Shown: positions 55,851 through 64,000 of the stretch, in pieces
How the letters are laid out: each line of letters starts with the position of its first letter
How positions within the stretch are numbered: position 1 is the stretch's first letter
NCBI GenBank assembly: GCA_043228905.1
Contig: JBHGNT010000002.1
Location: 16,244,001 to 16,308,000, forward strand
Source of the DNA: Azolla caroliniana
Lineage: Eukaryota > Polypodiophyta
Length of the DNA stretch: 64,000 nt
Direction: 5' to 3'
Made by a program: the position numbers and the translations under genes
The notes under the pieces: model-generated
The model's database searches: none
What the model was told of the DNA's origin: nothing
What the model saw: the letters and a program-made list of their open reading frames with translations, nothing else

Positions 55851-56703
55851 AGCAAAAGATGAAGACATAAGAAGAAAGAGAAGAGGGGTATGAAGAGAAA
55901 AATTCAAAAATTGGAGGGCAAAATACAGAATTTCGAAAACACAAGGGTTGAAAATAAAATTTCAAAAAATTTGAGGGTAAAAATTTTAAAGACCAAAGGG
56001 TAAAAAATATAAAACTCACTTCACAAGGACAAGCTTAATAGGTAGCAAATTTGGAAAGTTGACAAAAACAAACACCCGCTGCGGTAATGAACAAGGACTT
56101 CCGATGACTAAAACATTTTCGTCACGTAAACAATCCTATCATTGGAGTAACTGCTCCACTATCAAAGGCAAAGTAGTCTGAAGTAGAGATGGCAGAACTC
56201 CTGAGAGATTGCCCAAAATGGAAGGGGAAAGCAAAAATTACTCACTCGTGCAACGAAGAAACCTCATTTCTGGGAACAACCATTAGCCTGAAGGGAACTC
56301 GTATCGAGTGGGGCTCATGGCAAAGAATCAACTCTATTATATGAAAACCAAGAATTGCGTCAGTCTACATGAAAGCTTCTGTAGAAAGAGTAATCACCAA
56401 ACTGTACAAAATACACATGTCGTCATAAGGGAGCCAAAAACCCAAATTTGTAATAAGGGTAACAACCATGACTAAATCATATAGTATTACAACTATGTCA
56501 TTATGGGTTTTTCTCGTTATCATTCTATCGCAGGTAGCTGGTCAGATTTATTGTCACGTCCTAGGCTGTTAATTTATCCGAGTCGTGTATGTATTTCTGC
56601 AACCAGGCATAAGTCTAGGCTTTGGAAACCCTAAACAAAGAAAACCACGAGAACATAGATCCACTATACAAATAGAGAATACAGAAAAACGATTACAACA
56701 CTC
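55851..56703. other. Unassigned DNA
   Basis: A-rich TTCAAAAATT/GGAGGG(C/T)AAAA repeats (55890-56010), then sequence with no motif I recognise. Possibly the continuation of the LTR element that starts at 53773. Confidence 0.4.
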
Positions 56704-56811
56704 TGTTAAAAATTAGGTAAGTAATTAAGCAAGGGTTAATTAGTATCTAATTATGAGGTGTAGTTAAGCTACGCGGAAGATTAAGTGATATGTGTGTGTA
56801 TGTGTGTGAGA

Positions 56812-56849
<38 letters not shown>

Positions 56850-57175
56850 GTTAACACTTATGAACAACACAAGATGGGGGATGAGTAACTATATTAGAAA
56901 GCATCATCATCATCAAATACAAAAATACCCACAATGAGGTATATATACATCTCATGTGCAAAGGTGCACATGTGTGAGTAGAATATACTAAGGTACTAAG
57001 GCGTAAGTCTTGTATTAAATGACTTTGGGAGTGGAGGATCTAGAATATCCCACTTAAGTACAATGTCCTATTTAAGGCGTTATAGCCAACGCTTCTAACT
57101 AGATTCTATCTAGGTAACTATGAAGTTACATGGTTGACTAAATAACTAAACTAAGTTGAGCTTGATCTCTCAACA
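56704..57175 (-). repeat. Copia-D 3' LTR
   Basis: TGTTAAAAATTAGG…GATCTCTCAACA, 472 bp, with a GA microsatellite at about 56815-56846. Positions 56913-57112 match the partial 5' LTR at 62109-62308. Confidence 0.85.
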
Positions 57176-57339
57176 CACCCCCTCAAGCTCAAGTGTGAGG
57201 CGTTCGACATCCCTTTTGGCTTTCGTCGGCTTCCTCAACTTTCGATGTCGGGTTTTGTGCAACTTTCGGTGTCGGCTTCCACGTCGTGGTAGTTTCGGTT
57301 CCTCCCCCTCAAGCCTGTGTCGAAGGCTTGGTTTGATTG

Positions 57340-57461
57340 CTTTCACCCATTGTGGGTTACGAGCCACTTTTGTAGATCTCTTAGGCTCTTGTCGGCCGCG
57401 ACCTTCATCGCGAAGGCATAATGATGGGCCATGTACTCGTTGTAGTCGAGCCGAGTGACGG
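57340..57461 (-). pseudogene. Copia-D connector/RT start fragment
   Basis: TRLDYNEYMAHHYAF followed by AADKSLRDLQKWLVTHNG; the first part matches Copia-B (RYRYNEYMAHHYAF). It ends in the deletion. Confidence 0.8.
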
Positions 57462-57825
57462 TGTCGTGAAGATTTTCGGCAATAGTGTGAAAATCCCATA
57501 AAACGTACGAAATCGAGTATGAATCACATAGTACAATAATTGTGAAGATAACATTTTAAATAGATTTAATATCTAAGTACAAAATGATGGAGGTTTCAAA
57601 TGCACTTTATTACGCGAGAAACAGACAACTAAATGTCAAGATATGAGGGTATAAAGTTTGTGAAAGGAAAAGAGAAAATTGTGAGATATCCCACATAGGC
57701 ACGACAAATACAGCTCTCATCATATATAATGTGTGGAGCATAGAGAGTTCAAGGTAACTTGAACTAAGAGTGGAGGTGGGCTAGCTACTCGTAAAGGGTT
57801 TTGGCCAACCAAAACCGGACCGGCG

Positions 57826-58275
57826 ATGGAGCTGGTGATCCGGCGGCGGCACCGGCATCCGGCACCGGTATCCGGCGAGGCACCGGTAACCGACGGCATC
57901 CGACGGCGGCACCGACATCCGGCGAGGCACCGGTAACCGACGACGGCATCCGGCGAGGCACCGGTAACCGACGACGGCATCCGGCGAGGCACCGGTAACC
58001 GGCGAGGCACTGGTATCCGACGACAGCATCCGGCGAGGCACCGGTAACCGACAGCATCTGGCGACAGTATCCGGCGAACCGGCGAGGCACTGGTATCCGA
58101 CGACAGCATCCGGCGAGGCACCGGTAACCAACGACATCCGGTAACCGACAGCATTTGGCGACGGTATCCGGCGAACCGGCGAGGCACCGGTAACCGACGG
58201 CATCCGGCGACAGCAACCAGCGATGGCACCGGTAACCGACAGCATCCAGCGACGGTATCCGGCGAACCGGCGTCC
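57826..58275. repeat. GC-rich minisatellite in solo LTR
   Basis: Irregular tandem units built from GGCATCCGGCGAGGCACCGG and GTAACCGACG. A shorter version is at about 59880-60065 in the sister LTR. Long Arg/Pro/Gly ORFs on both strands are by-products. Confidence 0.9.
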
Positions 58276-58330
58276 GGCGACTAGATAAATAAATATATAA
58301 ATATATATACATATTTACATATACAAGGAG

Positions 58331-58395
58331 GGCAAGTAAGGATTCGAACCTTGCACCTCCAAGTTAGGAGTCAATTGGCTTACCATTAAGCCATG
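58331..58395 (-). other. tRNA-like sequence in solo LTR
   Basis: Minus strand: TGGCTTAATGGTAAG (A box) then, about 30 bases later, GGTTCGAATCC (a perfect B-box match), followed by TTACTTGCC. D-arm pairing GGCT/AGCC is possible; the anticodon arm is imperfect. It opposes the LTR's TATA box orientation. Confidence 0.7.
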
Positions 58396-58573
58396 CTATT
58401 TAGTTGAAATTATATTTCTATCATTGTATGTTTACATGTAAATTCTCATACATAAGAGCTAAAATGAGTAACATGGTTATCATGCACCACATGTAATACA
58501 TAAGCGCCAAATGGCAAACATGCAATTTATGCATGTCTTGTACCCTCACATGCATCATATGCATGAGAGCATC

Positions 58574-58581
58574 TATAAAAG
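58574..58581 (+). promoter_or_regulatory. TATA box of family-T solo LTR
   Basis: TATAAAAG, 280 bases before the LTR end; also at 60356 in the sister LTR. Confidence 0.55.
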
Positions 58582-58857
58582 AGGGAAGGGGGAGGAGAAA
58601 AAACACGGTTTTTTTATTATTATGAAATTAAGAAGAAGAAATTCGTTATCAAATTGATGGTGTAACTTGTTTCTTAAATCCAAAGATAAAAAGTTCAATC
58701 GATCTTTCTCAATCGTTTAATCTCAACTTCTCTCTTTCCCAATCTATCTTAAGTACTTTCTCGTCAAAGCTTGTATCGACTCTAAATCCTTCCGGTCTAG
58801 AACTCCAATGGTTCCGCCTCACGATCCGCGCGTAGTGACAGATCTTCACGACAACGG

Positions 58858-59475
58858 GATTCTTCTCTCTAGAGGAACGTTGAAGTTTTTCGCTCACCGA
58901 TGTGAGTGCCTTCTTTACTCTGGGTGTCTGCATGATGGGTACACCAAACTTGTTGTCTAGTGAGGGAGCCGACACATCCGAATCATTGTCGTCATGATGG
59001 TCGACTTCGTATTCGGGCATCTTACCTTTGCCTTTGTCTAAGGTCGTACTTGGAAGGCTTGAAGGCTCATGTGGTCCACTTAGCTCGGTAGAGCTTGGAC
59101 AGTCCTTTGGTGAAGGGCTTTGTTGAATATCATCCTCCGAGTTGACGTCCAACTCCTCCTCGGTCAAGTCGGGTGGAGCCGAATCGGGCTTATACCAAGA
59201 TGCTGATTCGTCGAAGACTATGTCTCGACTCACCCGAACCGCTCAGGTCGAAAGGTTATAGCACTTGTATGCCTTCTTCTCGGACGAGTATCCTATGAGG
59301 ATACATTCCTCCGACTTCGTGTTGGGCTTCTGTCGGTTTTCGTTTGAGATGCGTACATTAGCAATGCTTCCGAACACCTTGAGGTGCGACAAGATCGACT
59401 TCCTTCCGACGAGGAGCTCATATGGAGTTAGCTCATGCACTCCATTAGTGGTGCATCGATTCATGAGATAGACGA
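58858..59475 (-). pseudogene. Copia-D integrase C-terminus and connector
   Basis: VYLMNRCTTNGVHELTPYEL, GRKSILSHLKVFGSIANVRI, CILIGYSSEKKAYKCYN, a stop, RVSRDIVFDESASWYKPDSA and an acidic, Ser-rich connector to KLQRSSREKNPV. Typical Copia order. Confidence 0.87.
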
Positions 59476-59479
59476 CCGT

Positions 59480-60645
59480 TGTCGTGAAGATTTTCGGCAA
59501 TAGTGTGAAAATCCCATAAAACGTACAAAATCGAGTATGAATCACATAATACAATAATTGTGAAGATAACATTTTAAATAAATTTAATATCTAAGTACAA
59601 AATGATGGAGGTTTCAAATGCACTTTATTACACGAGAAACGGACAACTAAATGTCAAGATATGAGGGTATAAAGTTTGTGAAAGGAAAAGAGAAAACTGT
59701 GAGATATCCCACATAGGCACAACAAATACGGCTCTCATCATATATAAGGTAGAGCAAAAACTATTATCTTTGTGTCTATGTGTGGAGCATAGAGAGTTCA
59801 AGGTAACTTGAACTAAGAGTGGAGGTGGGCTAGCTACTCGTAAAGGGTTTTGGCCAACCAAAACCGGACCGACAATGGAGCCGGTGAGACGACGGCATCC
59901 GGCGATGGCGAGGTGACAGCATCCGGCGAGGCACCGGTAACCGACGGCATCCGACGGCAACCGGTTTAGCAACCGGTGACGGCATCCGGTGGCATCTGGC
60001 GCCAGTGAGACGACGGCATCCGGCGAAGCATCGGTAAGGCGACGGCATCCGGTGAACCGGCGTCCGGTGACTTGATAAACAAATATATAAATATATATAC
60101 ATATACAAGGAGGGCAAGTAAGGATTCGAACCTTGCACCTCCGAGTTAGGAGTCAATTGGCTTACCATTAAGCCATGCCATTTAGTTGAATTTATATTTC
60201 TATCATTGTACTTTTACATGTAAATTCTCATACATGAGAGCTAAAATGAGTGACATGGTTATCATGCACCACATGTAATACATGAGTGCCAAATGGCAAA
60301 CATGCATTTTATGCATGTCTTGTACCCTCACATGCATCATATGCATGAGAGCATCTATAAAAGAAGGAAGGGGGAGGAGAAAAGACACGTTTTCTTTTTG
60401 TTATGAAATTAAGAAGAAGAAATTCGTTATTAAATTGATCGTGTAACTTGTTTCTTAAATCCAAAGATAAAAGTTCAATCAATCTCTCTCAATCGTTTAA
60501 TCTCAACTTCTCTCTTTCCCAATCTATCTTAAGTACTTTCTCGCTAAAGCTTGCGCCAAAGCTTGTACCGACTTTGAATCCTTCCGGTCCAGAACCCCGG
60601 CGGTTCCGCCTCACGATCCGCGCGTAGTGACGGATCTTCATGACA
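59480..60645 (+). mobile_element. Family-T solo LTR in Copia-D integrase, TSD CCGT
   Basis: TGTCGTGAAGATTTTC…GATCTTCATGACA, 1166 bp; TSD CCGT at 59476-59479 and 60646-60649. About the same sequence as 57462-58853 outside the minisatellite, including TATAAAAG at 60356. Without it the host frame reads AASTVVYLMNRC. Confidence 0.93.
60113..60177 (-). other. tRNA-like sequence in solo LTR
   Basis: As at 58331-58395, with one visible change in the anticodon region (CGAGTTAGG on the plus strand versus AAGTTAGG). The B box GGTTCGAATCC is intact. Confidence 0.7.
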
Positions 60646-60649
60646 CCGT

Positions 60650-61484
60650 GGATGCCGCTTCATCCCAATAGAAGTTCGGCATGTGCTTCTCATGCATCAT
60701 GGCACGTTCTACCTCGAGTATTTGCCAATTTTTCTTTTCGGCGACTCCATTTTGTTGGAGGTAGGAGGTGAATTCATTGGAGAAGTACTCCTTTCCTCCA
60801 TCCGATCGTAGGCATCGAATGAGCCGACCGGTTTCTTTTTCGACTTGGCCCTTGAGCTTTTGGAAGTGGGAGAGAAATTCACTCTTCTTCTTCATCGGGA
60901 AGATCCACACGTAGCGCAAGTAGTCGTCAATGAAGGTGACGTAGAATCGGCATCCGCTGATTGTCGGCTTTTGCGTTGGTCCCCATACATCCGAGTGTAT
61001 GATGTTGAGGAGGCCTTTGCTTGCGTAGCTCTCATTTGGGAATGGGAGTCGATGTTGTTTGCCGAGTTGGCATGCTTCGCACACTTGGTCGACTCATTTC
61101 ACCTCAAATGTTGGAAGTCCGATGACGACTCCCTTGGTTTGCATTGCTCAAAGACATTGGAGGTTTATGTGGCTGATTCTTTTTTGCCACAACTCGATGG
61201 TCGTCTCGGTTCTGAAACCTTTGGCATACATGGCGAATTTCACCTCGTTCGAATCGAGGATGAACATTCGACCGTCTCTCCATCCCTTGGCTATGAGTCA
61301 GCCATCTTTCTCGATAAAACAACCTTCGTTGTCGAAGCGGACTTGCATGCCTTGCTCCACGATTTGGCCGACCAAGACGAAATTCTTCGTTATTGTGGGC
61401 ATGTGAAATTCTTGATGCAATTTTGCTTGCCTTTTTTCCCGAATGGGACATTGTCGATGTGCCAAATGGTATGTGTGGTGTCAT
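60650..61484 (-). pseudogene. Copia-D GAG-pre-integrase and integrase core
   Basis: CEACQLGKQHRLPFPNES, IIHSDVWGPTQKPTISGC (first D), FYVTFIDDYLRYVWIFPMKK, CLRSDGGKEYFSNEF (second D) and NGVAEKKNWQILEVERAM (E kept; the usual ERKNR is altered). 61484-61104 is frameshifted relative to this. Confidence 0.87.
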
Positions 61485-61485
61485 C

Positions 61486-62108
61486 TCCCATCTCTATGAA
61501 GTCGGGTCGATCCGGTGTACGCAAGTCATTGAACCACTCTTCGTGGGATGTCATGTGATGTGAGGCACTGGAATCGACGAACCACACATCTTCCGAGCTG
61601 GAGGTGCTCATGGAGTCAGAAGCTATCATAGAGTTCGCTCTATGTCTCATCACGAATAGACCACTGTAGTCATCATATTCAGAGTTGTTAGCGTAGTTTT
61701 TAAGTTGTCGGCTTGTCGAAGCCAACTCGTTTCTCTTTCTCCGACACTCCTCTTCGCGGTGGCTGATTTTGCCGCAATAGTTGCAAGCAAAGGGCCACAT
61801 TTTGACCTTGTTCAGCATGGACACTCCCCCTTCTTCCAAAGGTCCCTTGATGGCTTCCATCTTGTTGTCGAAGCTTTGAGTTCCCTTCATTCGATGGGTC
61901 GAATCGACCTCTCGACCTCATCCTCGACCACCATCCGAATTCAAAAAGAATATTTTTCCTTTCGATGCTTTGGTTTTGGTTTGGACGTGGTTCTCTTCAA
62001 CCATTAGCATTGATTGAAGGTCGAAGAACGAAGGAGGGTTTTCCCTCGCCAAGATTGCCGTTATCAACGAGTTGAATCATTGTGCGAGGCCACCCAAGCA
62101 TACTTGAA
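61486..62108 (-). pseudogene. Copia-D gag tail and protease
   Basis: Gag tail ILARENPPSFFDLQSMLMVE with a TGA upstream (LAQ*FNSL), zinc knuckle CNYCGKISHREEEC near 61770-61811, and protease VWFVDSSASHHMTS, where DSG is DSS. Gag begins abruptly at 62108, joined to LTR sequence, so the N-terminal two thirds are deleted. Confidence 0.87.
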
Positions 62109-62308
62109 ACATCAAATACAAAAATACCCACAATGAGGTATACTATACATCTCATGTTCAAAGGTGCACGTGTGAGTAGAATATAGGTACTAAGGTGTAA
62201 GTCCTATATTAAATGACCTTTGGAGTGGAGGATCTAGAATATCCCACTTAAGTACAAGGTCCTATTTAAGGCGTTATAGTCAACACTTCTAACTAGATTC
62301 TATCTAGG
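62109..62308 (-). repeat. Copia-D partial 5' LTR
   Basis: CATCAAATACAAAAATACCC…AACTAGATTCTATCTAGG matches 56913-57112 of the 3' LTR with small differences. The primer site and both LTR ends are missing. Confidence 0.88.
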
Positions 62309-62670
62309 GGTGAAAGCATGAGAGTGGAAACAATTAGCTATGTCCTTGACATAGCTAATTAGCTATGCAAAAAGCTACCATTGATAAATAGTCATTTTAG
62401 TAAAAAGCCATCATTAATAAATTAACTATGCAAAAAACTATCATTGAAAATACTAGAGTGTTTTAATTACATATGTAAATGAGTGCCATAAATGTGCAAC
62501 ATAAACGTGCAACATAAATTGATATGTGCACCATAAATGTGTACCATAAATTATATATCAAATTCTTAGGTCCATTATGCATGATCCTTTGCCACATCAT
62601 GTAGGCCATCTCTAGTTGAGTATTGTGTGTTAGTTGCTACCACTGTTGCTAAACCCTATCGAGTCCACCT
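62309..62670. other. AT-rich DNA upstream of the tandem repeat
   Basis: No gene. Contains repeated AGCTATG/CATAGCT motifs (62336-62375) able to form a hairpin. Confidence 0.4.
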
Positions 62671-62675
62671 GCCGC

Positions 62676-63035
62676 CACTCTACACTCAAGGGCCGCTATT
62701 GTGCGTTCCAAGCATCATCAAAGAGCTGTTCAATCTGACGGGGTTCTCTTCTCTGTGCCACTCTACACTCAGGGGCCGCTACTGTGCGTTCCAAGCATCA
62801 TCAAAGAGCTGTTCAATCTAACGGGGTTCTCTTCTCTGTGCCACTCTACACTCAGGGGCCGCTACTGTGCGTTCCAAGCATCATCAAAGAGCTGTTCAAT
62901 CTAACGGGGTTCTCTTCTCTGTGCCACTCTACACTCAGGGGCCGCTACTGTGCGTTCCAAGCATCATCAAAGAGCTGTTCAATCTGACGGGGTTCTCTTC
63001 TCTGTGCCACTCTACACTCAGGGGCCGCTACTGTC
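62676..63035. repeat. 83-bp tandem repeat, four full copies plus a partial
   Basis: Units starting CACTCTACACTCARGGGCCGCT begin at about 62676, 62759, 62842, 62925 and 63008, differing at only a few positions (for example CTGACGG, CTAACGG), so expansion is recent. Diverged pieces follow to about 63195 (GTTCGATCCAACGGAGT, TCTACTGTTCGGTCTTGG). The staggered 64- to 70-codon ORFs here are a single repeat read in turn. Confidence 0.95.
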
Positions 63036-63327
63036 CAGTCTTGGATTGCTTCCACATTTCGATTTGACGGAGTTCACTCATCCAACGACAACATTCTACA
63101 CTCAATTGTCACCATTGGTAGGTCCTGGATCACCTCCTCAACTGTTCGATCCAACGGAGTGAACTCCTCTACTGTTCGGTCTTGGATTGCAATAACTTTT
63201 TTGTCTATTGATTATCTTGTGTATTGTTGTGTCTAATCTTGTGTATTGTGGAATATTTTTGTGTATTGTTGTTGCCCATAGCCATCTTAAATTTTATTTT
63301 ATTTTTCTGGAAATTTAGGGTTTTAAT

Positions 63328-63468
63328 ATGTCCAGCCAAATGGAAGGGGAAGAAGGGTGTTTAGAATTACCCCTCAATGATCATAAGGATAGGGATGATG
63401 CTATCAGGACACAACAAGCCATACGAAACTATTGGGCAGAAAAAAAAGGAAACATCGTCAATTGTTGA
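63328..63468 (+). CDS. Short ORF, probable N-terminus of the following ORF
   Basis: 47 codons from ATG 63328: MSSQMEGEEGCLELPLNDHK … AIRNYWAEKKGNIVNC. It passes an 8-A run at 63440-63447. One extra A there would shift it into the next ORF without a stop, so the two are probably one gene with a frameshift, or an assembly error. Too short for a usual ORF list. Confidence 0.45.
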   Translation: MSSQMEGEEGCLELPLNDHKDRDDAIRTQQAIRNYWAEKKGNIVNC

Positions 63469-64000
63469 AGGATACGAAAGCCACACTTAGTAAAGGTAAG
63501 GATAGTTTAGCTGAGAATGTAAGTAATGTGACTACCATCATAGAGAGAAAGGTTGTAGACTATTTCAATGTTCAAACCAAGCACATCAACAATGAAAAAA
63601 AGAAGGTAGTACTTTATGGAATATGTAATGATCCATCGATAAAGGACTTAGTTGATTGTGATGGTCTTAATGCAAACATATCATTTGTTTTAGTAAATAA
63701 TCTTCATAATAGTTTCATATCCATGAGCCGGTTAGAAGATGATCTTGTCTTAAAAAGGTCTAGTCTAATGATGTTACTTAATAGTGATGTTGACGATATA
63801 AACATCAGTGAGCTATCTAAGGTAATTGGTGTTAGTAGAAAAACAGTGTACAATACAATGAACCGTATAATTTCCTCGAGTGAAGGAACTAGTCTACTAA
63901 AGCTAACTACAAGATGTAAGCCAATGACACCCATAACATTTGAAATCAAGGATGTAATCACAATGTTTTGGACTAATGAGAGTAGGGTTTCACCCAATAA
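63447..64000 (+). CDS. Uncharacterised ORF with helix-turn-helix-like segment, open at window end
   Basis: At least 184 codons without a stop, continuing past the window. It begins RKHRQLLKDTKATLSKGKDS and has a basic N-terminus, IIERKVVDYFNVQTKHINNE, and then INISELSKVIGVSRKTVYNT, a pattern that fits a helix-turn-helix. The end, MFWTNESRVSPN, is hydrophilic. I do not recognise the family. Transposase or another DNA-binding protein is a guess from the HTH-like part and the repeat-rich surroundings. Codon use is AT-rich, unlike the retrotransposons nearby. Confidence 0.5.

Larger units (their letters stand above)
57462..58853 (+). mobile_element. Family-T solo LTR in Copia-D connector, TSD ACGG
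   Basis: TGTCGTGAAGATTTTC…GATCTTCACGACA, 1392 bp, with a 12-bp perfect terminal inverted repeat. TSD ACGG at 57458-57461 and 58854-58857. TATAAAAG at 58574 gives plus orientation. Contains a CCGGYGAGGCACCGG-type minisatellite (57826-58275) and a reversed tRNA-like sequence. Close relative of 59480-60645. Confidence 0.93.
56704..62308 (-). mobile_element. Copia-D: reverse-strand Copia lacking RT/RNase H, carrying two family-T solo LTRs
   Basis: 3' LTR 56704-57175; polypurine tract complement ACCCCCTCAAGC after it; pol fragments to 61890; gag tail to 62108; then a partial 5' LTR (62109-62308). The connector reads REKNPV-TRLDYNEYMAHHYAF across one solo LTR and AASTV-VYLMNRC across the other. 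Sequence after KWLVTHNG goes straight to the polypurine tract, so RT and RNase H are deleted. Confidence 0.9.

Noticed and set aside
54728-55855. Minus-strand ORFs of 167-186 codons and their plus-strand partners
   Set aside because: Low-complexity products over GC-rich repeats, no domain, and several frames open together.
57720-58312. Overlapping minus-strand ORFs of 154-175 codons
   Set aside because: They are made of Arg/Pro/Gly/Tyr repeats from the CCGGCGAGG minisatellite inside an LTR, in several frames at once.
58331-58395. Functional tRNA gene
   Set aside because: A and B boxes are good, but I cannot pair the anticodon stem or acceptor stem properly, and the sequence is repeated within mobile LTRs; called tRNA-like only.
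62627-63162. Series of ORFs of similar length spaced 83 bases apart; possible CRISPR-like array
   Set aside because: One 83-bp tandem repeat without unique spacers, in a plant genome; the ORFs are the same sequence read repeatedly.
63704-63997. Minus-strand ORF of 97 codons
   Set aside because: It lies opposite the much longer plus-strand frame with an HTH-like segment and has no motif of its own.

Overview
The window is nuclear DNA of a land plant. The evidence is a single spliced host gene (a plant-type one-RRM RNA-binding protein with GT-AG introns and one apparent GC-AG intron), plant LTR retrotransposons with initiator-Met-tRNA-type primer sites, AAACCCTAA-rich stretches and many dinucleotide microsatellites. 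I cannot name the species. Some Gypsy lineages here (a protease with DHG, a polymerase with FFDD, 4-bp target duplications) are unlike the usual flowering-plant lineages I know, which may point to a non-flowering land plant, but that is inference.

Layout. 1-32180 is a nest of retrotransposons: a decayed Copia (Copia-A, 1-2767) broken by a Gypsy element (Gypsy-T1, 2768-10750); LTR debris (10751-11867); a 12.4-kb reverse-strand Copia (Copia-C, 11868-24282) that contains a complete 7.1-kb chromovirus (12925-20034, TSD GACCG, almost identical LTRs); a chimeric plus-strand element (24283-29870) that meets an inverted relative (Gypsy-T4, 29871-32180). 32181-33700 is intergenic with an old chromovirus remnant. 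34330-37763 is the RRM gene, six exons coding for 267 residues. 37764-41285 is intergenic. From 41286 the retrotransposon nest resumes: a solo LTR (TSD ATCCC), a Copia fragment, a gag-like gene split by a complete Copia (Copia-B, 43687-48882, TSD CTAAT), a reverse-strand Gypsy (Gypsy-E) carrying two solo LTRs, an LTR element next to a beta-glucosidase pseudogene fragment, and a RT-less Copia (Copia-D) carrying two more solo LTRs. 62309-64000 holds an 83-bp tandem repeat and an open reading frame with a helix-turn-helix-like stretch that runs off the window end.

The most interesting signal is one LTR family, here called family T. Six of its LTRs lie in the window, each inside an older retrotransposon. 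All begin TGTCG and end CGACA or GACA, with longer inverted termini; target duplications are 4 bp with central CG wherever both sides can be read. Three of the six carry a tRNA-like sequence with pol III A- and B-box motifs, in either orientation, and at least three carry their own unrelated minisatellite. Removing four of these LTRs plus one TSD restores the reading frame of the host retrotransposon.

No CRISPR, operon, riboswitch or prokaryotic feature is present. Apart from the RRM gene and perhaps the terminal ORF, almost all coding sequence is decayed retrotransposon.
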